From the NCBI GenBank assembly GCA_038210655.1, contig JBBQWM010000002.1:124001-188000 (forward strand): a stretch of DNA of 64,000 bases, given 5' to 3'. The position numbers and the translations under genes are program-made. Below, piece after piece: positions 60,293 to 64,000 of this stretch; the first letter of the stretch is position 1; each line of letters begins with the position of its first letter. Source of the DNA: 54-19 sp038210655 (GTDB lineage Bacteria > Chloroflexota > Chloroflexia > Chloroheliales > Chloroheliaceae). The notes beneath the pieces were generated by a model. That model was given only the letters and a program-made list of their open reading frames with translations, was not told the DNA's origin and did not search any database.

Positions 60293-60940
60293 TTATTGTA
60301 AACTGGGGTCGTTTTGGCGACTTTTAGGCGGGTTGGCGAAGATGGCGCTACGTTCGATGCAAAAACTGGCTATGATATCCGAGCAGATCAATTCCCCTTC
60401 GGTAGGCACAAGTTCATAAATGTATTGCTCGTCCAGGCGGTAGACATTTACGATCTCCTGACCGTCACGCAATATGACTTCCCATAACTCGCGTACCCCG
60501 ACGCTTTGCCAGCGCTGGCGTTTTTCAGTGATGCGTTTGGTTTCGTTTCTTTGCCCAGCCCAAACTTCCAGCACCCAATCGGGTACGCCCTCCCAACTGG
60601 CCCCGATTTTGAGTGGGTTAGCTTTTGAAGCGAAAGCCAGGTCAGCTATCCAACCATTTTCGCCTGTAATGCCCACCACCAGGACGTTCATTTCCCCATC
60701 TATCTGGCCCAACCGATTACTCAGGACGTATGAAGTGAGTGCAGCCCGGACGTTATAGATGATTCGCCCGTGATTAGGGGTGGCGGCTGGCTTTTTTTGA
60801 AGCGCTCCTTCGATTAATTCAGTATAGGGCCGTTTTATCGGCAGATTGAGCCACTCTGCAACTGTGTAAGTGCGGCGTTGGTTAGAGGTTTTGGCTAGAC
60901 TGCTAGGTGCTTGTGGTAAATCGCTAACTCGAAGAGCCAT
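60293..60940 (-). CDS. Uma2 family (DUF820) PD-(D/E)XK nuclease-fold protein
   Basis: 215 aa. N-terminal TYTVAEWLNLPIKRPYTELI with ELIEG, then HGRIIYNVRAALTSYV, the metal-site strands GWIADLAFASKA and WVLEVWAGQRNETKRITEKR (Asp, Glu, Lys), and VGVRELWEVILRDGQEI. Function in the cell unknown. AAGGAG 8 nt before the ATG. It differs from the copy at 482-1000 in both termini, so the two are paralogues, not recent duplicates. Single gene. Confidence 0.88.
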   Translation of the reverse strand: MALRVSDLPQAPSSLAKTSNQRRTYTVAEWLNLPIKRPYTELIEGALQKKPAATPNHGRIIYNVRAALTSYVLSNRLGQIDGEMNVLVVGITGENGWIADLAFASKANPLKIGASWEGVPDWVLEVWAGQRNETKRITEKRQRWQSVGVRELWEVILRDGQEIVNVYRLDEQYIYELVPTEGELICSDIIASFCIERSAIFANPPKSRQNDPSLQ

Positions 60941-61077
60941 AATAATTCTCCTTGTGGGTCAAGTTGACTTTAGCCGCTGGTTGCTAAGGCCCACATTTAG
61001 CCTGTGTGATTAGGCTTATTCTATTCTAACTGGTTTGAAGGACAAGGTAAAGTCTAGGCTGGCTTTTGTCTGCCGGA

Positions 61078-62619
61078 TCAGGCGGTCACTTTGGGCAGGC
61101 TACGGTAGGCATAATAGGCGATACCGAGGATCAGCAGGCCAAAGAAGAAGAAGGTTGGTACAAAGCCGATCAAGTCGCTCAAGGCCCCGCCGAACAGGAT
61201 CGGGAAGATGCTGACAAGATTGGCAAAGGTAAAGTAGGCCGAAAAGACCCGACCTATAATATCTTTGGGCGATTTTTCTTGCATAATCGTGAGGGCCGGC
61301 ACATTCAAAAAGGCGATCTGCAAGCCAAACGGAATCGAAAAGATGATAAGCATGAAGGGGATGCCCGGCCCACCCAACGGTACGCCCGGCGAGAAAATTA
61401 AAACCCACAAATCGGCGATAGGCTTGACCATGCCAACCATAATCATATTGATACCCATTGCAATGGTGGCCCAGACTAGCAGTTTGCTGCGGTTTTGAGG
61501 CGTAACCAGTTTGTTGACCAGCCAGACCCCGACCCCTAGCCCGATGCTAAGGGGAGCCAGCACAAAGATAATATCGCTTTCGGATTGGCCTAGCCCGCTC
61601 TGCTTCGAGACGTAGGGGATACCGATAGCGGTCATCGCAAATAGCACCGACTGCACCATCGAGAGATAGATTATCGCCATCCAAACTGGCGGCTTGGAAC
61701 GGATAAACCGCCAGCCCTCCCGAATCTCGCTCCACAGATCGGAGACCAGATTGCGGGCCTCTTCTTTGGCAATCATGGCCCGGTGGTCGTGTTCCACCTT
61801 GTCGGGCAACCACCAGGTCAGCAAGATGCAAAAGCCGAAAATAGCTGCGATCACCCAGAACAAATTCTGACTACCGATCCAGCGAGGCAACAAAGGAGCC
61901 AGAATGCTAAACCCGATAAACTGAGAAGCAAACAGCGTGATTTGGAAAAGCGAGTTGGCGCGAGTAAACTGGTTTTCTTTGACCAAAAACGGAATCAAGG
62001 CTCCCTCGGCAGGCGCAAAGAATTGGCTGAAGCTGGAAAACAAAAAGGTTATCAAGAAGATCAGGGGCAAGGCTAAGGCAATTGGGATATTAGCCATAAA
62101 AACCAGCCAGGGGATGATGATTGCCCGCAAAACGTTGGTAACGATCAGGATGGTGCGCTTATCTACCCGGTCTACAAAGGCTCCGGCCAGGGCGCTGAAG
62201 AAAACCCCCGGCAGCACAAACGCGACCGTCGCAATGGCGGTTTGAGTGGCCGATCCGCCACTAAGTTGGTTGACATACGTAACCAGCGCCAGATTGAGCG
62301 TATTCTGGGCGGTTTGGGTCAGGGCCTGGGAAATCCACAGCAGCATAAAATTACGGTTGTGAAAGATCGACTCTTCGGCAGGAGCTTGTGAGGTAGAATG
62401 ATTGCTATCGGCGCTACCATCGGCGCTGGCGTACTTGGGTTGCAGATCAGGTTGTTTTTCCGAATTGAGGGTATCCATCTTAAGTGTCGCAAATTGATCG
62501 GTTGTCCCGGCATCGGCAGCCTCAACACCCCGCTGATAAGGGTCGTTTGGGAGCGGTTCGTTGACCGGGTCAGGCTGAGGTTTATCTTCTTCGTTACTAA
62601 AATTCGGGCTGCTGGACAT
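61078..62619 (-). CDS. MFS transporter with disordered N-terminal extension
   Basis: 513 aa. About 85 polar residues (acidic, Asn/Pro/Ser-rich) precede a 12-helix MFS body that starts FHNRNFMLLWISQALTQTAQ. Loop 2-3 motif GAFVDRVDKRTILIVTNVLR; FSQFFAPAEGALIPFLVKEN is typical of the EntS/MFS_3 group, like the protein at 9643. GAGGGAAA precedes the ATG. The DUF951 gene ends 23 bp upstream on the same strand, so they may be co-transcribed. Substrate unknown. Confidence 0.88.
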   Translation of the reverse strand: MSSSPNFSNEEDKPQPDPVNEPLPNDPYQRGVEAADAGTTDQFATLKMDTLNSEKQPDLQPKYASADGSADSNHSTSQAPAEESIFHNRNFMLLWISQALTQTAQNTLNLALVTYVNQLSGGSATQTAIATVAFVLPGVFFSALAGAFVDRVDKRTILIVTNVLRAIIIPWLVFMANIPIALALPLIFLITFLFSSFSQFFAPAEGALIPFLVKENQFTRANSLFQITLFASQFIGFSILAPLLPRWIGSQNLFWVIAAIFGFCILLTWWLPDKVEHDHRAMIAKEEARNLVSDLWSEIREGWRFIRSKPPVWMAIIYLSMVQSVLFAMTAIGIPYVSKQSGLGQSESDIIFVLAPLSIGLGVGVWLVNKLVTPQNRSKLLVWATIAMGINMIMVGMVKPIADLWVLIFSPGVPLGGPGIPFMLIIFSIPFGLQIAFLNVPALTIMQEKSPKDIIGRVFSAYFTFANLVSIFPILFGGALSDLIGFVPTFFFFGLLILGIAYYAYRSLPKVTA

Positions 62620-62642
62620 TTTCCCTCGATCTTAACTCAAAA

Positions 62643-62894
62643 CTATTCTGCTGCACGTTCCAGGTAAGCCTTGAAACGGCGTTCAAATTCCGAGCGAGCC
62701 AGGTTGACACGATGGTCGCATCCCAGGCAACGCAAGCCAATATCGGCCCCCACCCGTACCACTCGCCAATCAAAGCTACCACAAGGATGGGGTTTTCGCA
62801 AGCGTACTTTGTCGTCCACTGCCACATCAGCGCCGGGCCGAGCCTTGGGGAGTTTGGGTGATGGATAGGTATCCTTATCAAGCGAATCAGCCAT
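62643..62894 (-). CDS. DUF951 family small zinc-binding-like protein
   Basis: 83 aa from ATG 62894; a TTG at 62912 would add six residues. The family core is clear: DKVRLRKPHPCGSFDWRVVR, then VGADIGLRCLGCDHRVNLAR and SEFERRFKAYL. Three Cys and two His (HPCG, CLGCDH) look like a zinc site. Known in Firmicutes and Chloroflexota, often near ychF or rpsF; here it precedes an MFS gene. The N-terminal ~25 residues are extra and polar. Confidence 0.82.
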   Translation of the reverse strand: MADSLDKDTYPSPKLPKARPGADVAVDDKVRLRKPHPCGSFDWRVVRVGADIGLRCLGCDHRVNLARSEFERRFKAYLERAAE

Positions 62895-63213
62895 GTTTTT
62901 CAGAATTTCCAAAGCCTACGACCTGCGTATAAATGGGTTGCTGACCCAAAGCCGACCGGCCCCACCTCAAAAAGATGGTTTAGCGGTGTCCCTACCGGGC
63001 TAAAAACGGGTTTAGTAGGATTTATTATAACATATCTGGTTTGTAAGCAAGCCTTAATCGATCATAAATTGTTAGGATATAAGTCCTCTTGAGGATATTT
63101 TAGGCTGGTTTAATATCGGTCGTAATCTTGGTGTGTTATTATATAAGGGATGTTGCTGGGGTTCAGTCCCAAACCTTTTAATCAGATCTATTACATTTGG
63201 AAAAGAGTGGAAA
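62895..63213. other. Intergenic region between divergent genes
   Basis: 319 bp with TATTATA-like boxes (about 63135-63145) facing the last gene; nothing else recognised. Confidence 0.4.
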
Positions 63214-64000
63214 ATGACTGAAGTTAATGGTTTGCAGAACCAACTTGCAGAAAAATTGATGGGGCTGTTCGAGTTCGTGTTAGGTGAGCGGCTGAAGCAT
63301 TATGAGCAAGAAAAAGACAAAGCTTCTAATGAACAAAATACTCCATCAATTATTGGTATGTATGCTAATGCTAATGCGGTTATTTCAGGTGGAGTCGGGT
63401 TAGCTCCTGGGCCCTGGGGAATGGCCGCCGCGCTCCCAGAAGTCAGTCTGATTATTAGAAATCAGATTGCCATGATTTGTGATATTGGAAGAGCTTATGG
63501 CAAAGAGAAAGCTTTAACCAAAGAACTATTAGCAGGGATATTTCTATCTGCTTTTGGCTCAACTACCCTTGCTCTACTGACAGTCCAGGGTGGAAAAGTT
63601 TTAGTCAAAAGAACTTCTTTAAGAGCATTTCAAAAAGTTGTTTCACTGCTTGCCGGTAAAGTAACTCAACAGTTGCTTAAATCAATGATAAGCAAATGGC
63701 TACCTGTAATTGGAGCGGCAGCTATGGCAGTCTGGTCTAATTATTCCACTCGTCAAATTGGGAAGCACGCAGTTGCTATCTTTGAGAAGACTATAGAATA
63801 CCTTCCCGAAGAAATCGTGGATGGCGAAGAGACAAAGCTTGATGAACAAGTTGCAGCCAGTTTTGCCGAGATCGATCAGACCAATTTGGAGGGAAAGCTG
63901 ATTTATGAGATGTTAACTCTCAAATCGCTTATCAACCTGATGAAAGCTGATGGTCATATCAAGATACAGGAACGTGAATATGTGAAAAGGTTTATGGAAA
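63214..64000 (+). CDS. YcjF/DUF697- and TerB-like protein, 3' end outside window
   Basis: 262 codons up to the window edge with no stop. A charged helical N-terminus (LAEKLMGLFEFVLGERLKHY) is followed by a YcjF/EcsC/DUF697-like region with hydrophobic stretches (VISGGVGLAPGPWGMAAALP, EVSLIIRNQIAMICDIGRAY, LPVIGAAAMAVWSNYSTRQI); the end begins a TerB-like unit (LINLMKADGHIKIQEREYVK). Such proteins associate with membranes and stress or tellurite-resistance functions; specific role unknown. The gene is AT-rich compared with the window. GAGTGG is 5 nt before the ATG. Confidence 0.7.
   Translation, partial: MTEVNGLQNQLAEKLMGLFEFVLGERLKHYEQEKDKASNEQNTPSIIGMYANANAVISGGVGLAPGPWGMAAALPEVSLIIRNQIAMICDIGRAYGKEKALTKELLAGIFLSAFGSTTLALLTVQGGKVLVKRTSLRAFQKVVSLLAGKVTQQLLKSMISKWLPVIGAAAMAVWSNYSTRQIGKHAVAIFEKTIEYLPEEIVDGEETKLDEQVAASFAEIDQTNLEGKLIYEMLTLKSLINLMKADGHIKIQEREYVKRFME

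Overview
This 64 kb window looks like chromosomal DNA of a member of the Chloroflexota (class not resolvable by eye). The pointers are MalT/BTAD-type giant regulators, Uma2-family nucleases, a DUF951 protein, a PAC2-family protein, threonine-rich lipoproteins, many MFS and ABC-2 transporters, and a Gloeobacter-type rhodopsin. No rRNA, replication origin, CRISPR array or intact prophage is visible. Base composition is moderate (roughly balanced GC) with AT-richer islands at about 6.8-7.8 kb (Mrr), 28.9-30.3 kb (SUKH/HEAT pair) and 63.2-64 kb.

Layout. 0-3 kb: 3' end of mnmG, a Uma2 nuclease, a membrane protein and argJ. 3-4.1 kb: HNH nuclease and three minus-strand tRNA genes (Asn, Phe and a Leu(UAA)-like tRNA that lacks the long variable arm). 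4.3-7.8 kb: minus-strand operon mrr, M48 protease, MBL-fold protein, membrane-anchored Cas4-like nuclease. 8-18.7 kb: AAA ATPase, MFS exporter, the sulfate-activation pair cysC-sat, an FHA/ABCG fusion transporter, a Ca2+/H+ exchanger, yraN and a small membrane protein. 19-24.6 kb: a 1093-aa MalT/BTAD regulator divergent from a glycosidase-like lipoprotein. 24.6-31.2 kb: AbrB-type regulator with murI, a thioester-reductase-like SDR, an aldo/keto reductase, a SUKH/HEAT-repeat pair and a solitary [2Fe-2S] subunit. 31.4-47 kb, all on the minus strand: secreted BNR-repeat protein, ATP-grasp plus esterase, two lipoproteins, a membrane-anchored NACHT-HEAT ATPase, an alpha/beta hydrolase, a DJ-1/PfpI protein, an NRAMP-like transporter with an N-terminal PRC-barrel-like domain, and an MFS transporter. 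47.6-51 kb: xanthorhodopsin-type proton pump, IS3 remnant, WYL regulator, VOC protein. 50.7-54 kb: ABC-2 exporter operon behind a GbsR/MarR regulator. 54.3-64 kb: response regulator, thiN, stress-protein-like gene, PAC2 protein, tRNA-Pro, a KatE-type catalase interrupted by an in-frame TAG, Uma2, MFS, DUF951 and a truncated YcjF/TerB-like gene.

The intergenic spaces hold at least four families of short (about 60-120 bp) inverted-repeat elements without ORFs, and arrays of a GGGATGA/GGATGAA heptamer. The heptamers have entered genes: they supply the start region of yraN, the stop of the HNH gene and an in-frame peptide in the big regulator. The most rewarding items to follow up are the short-variable-arm tRNA, the amber codon in katE, the carotenoid-antenna-competent rhodopsin, the nuclease operon at 4.3-7.8 kb, the membrane NACHT-HEAT protein and the heptamer/palindrome elements.

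All functions come from reading motifs by eye; no database search was run.
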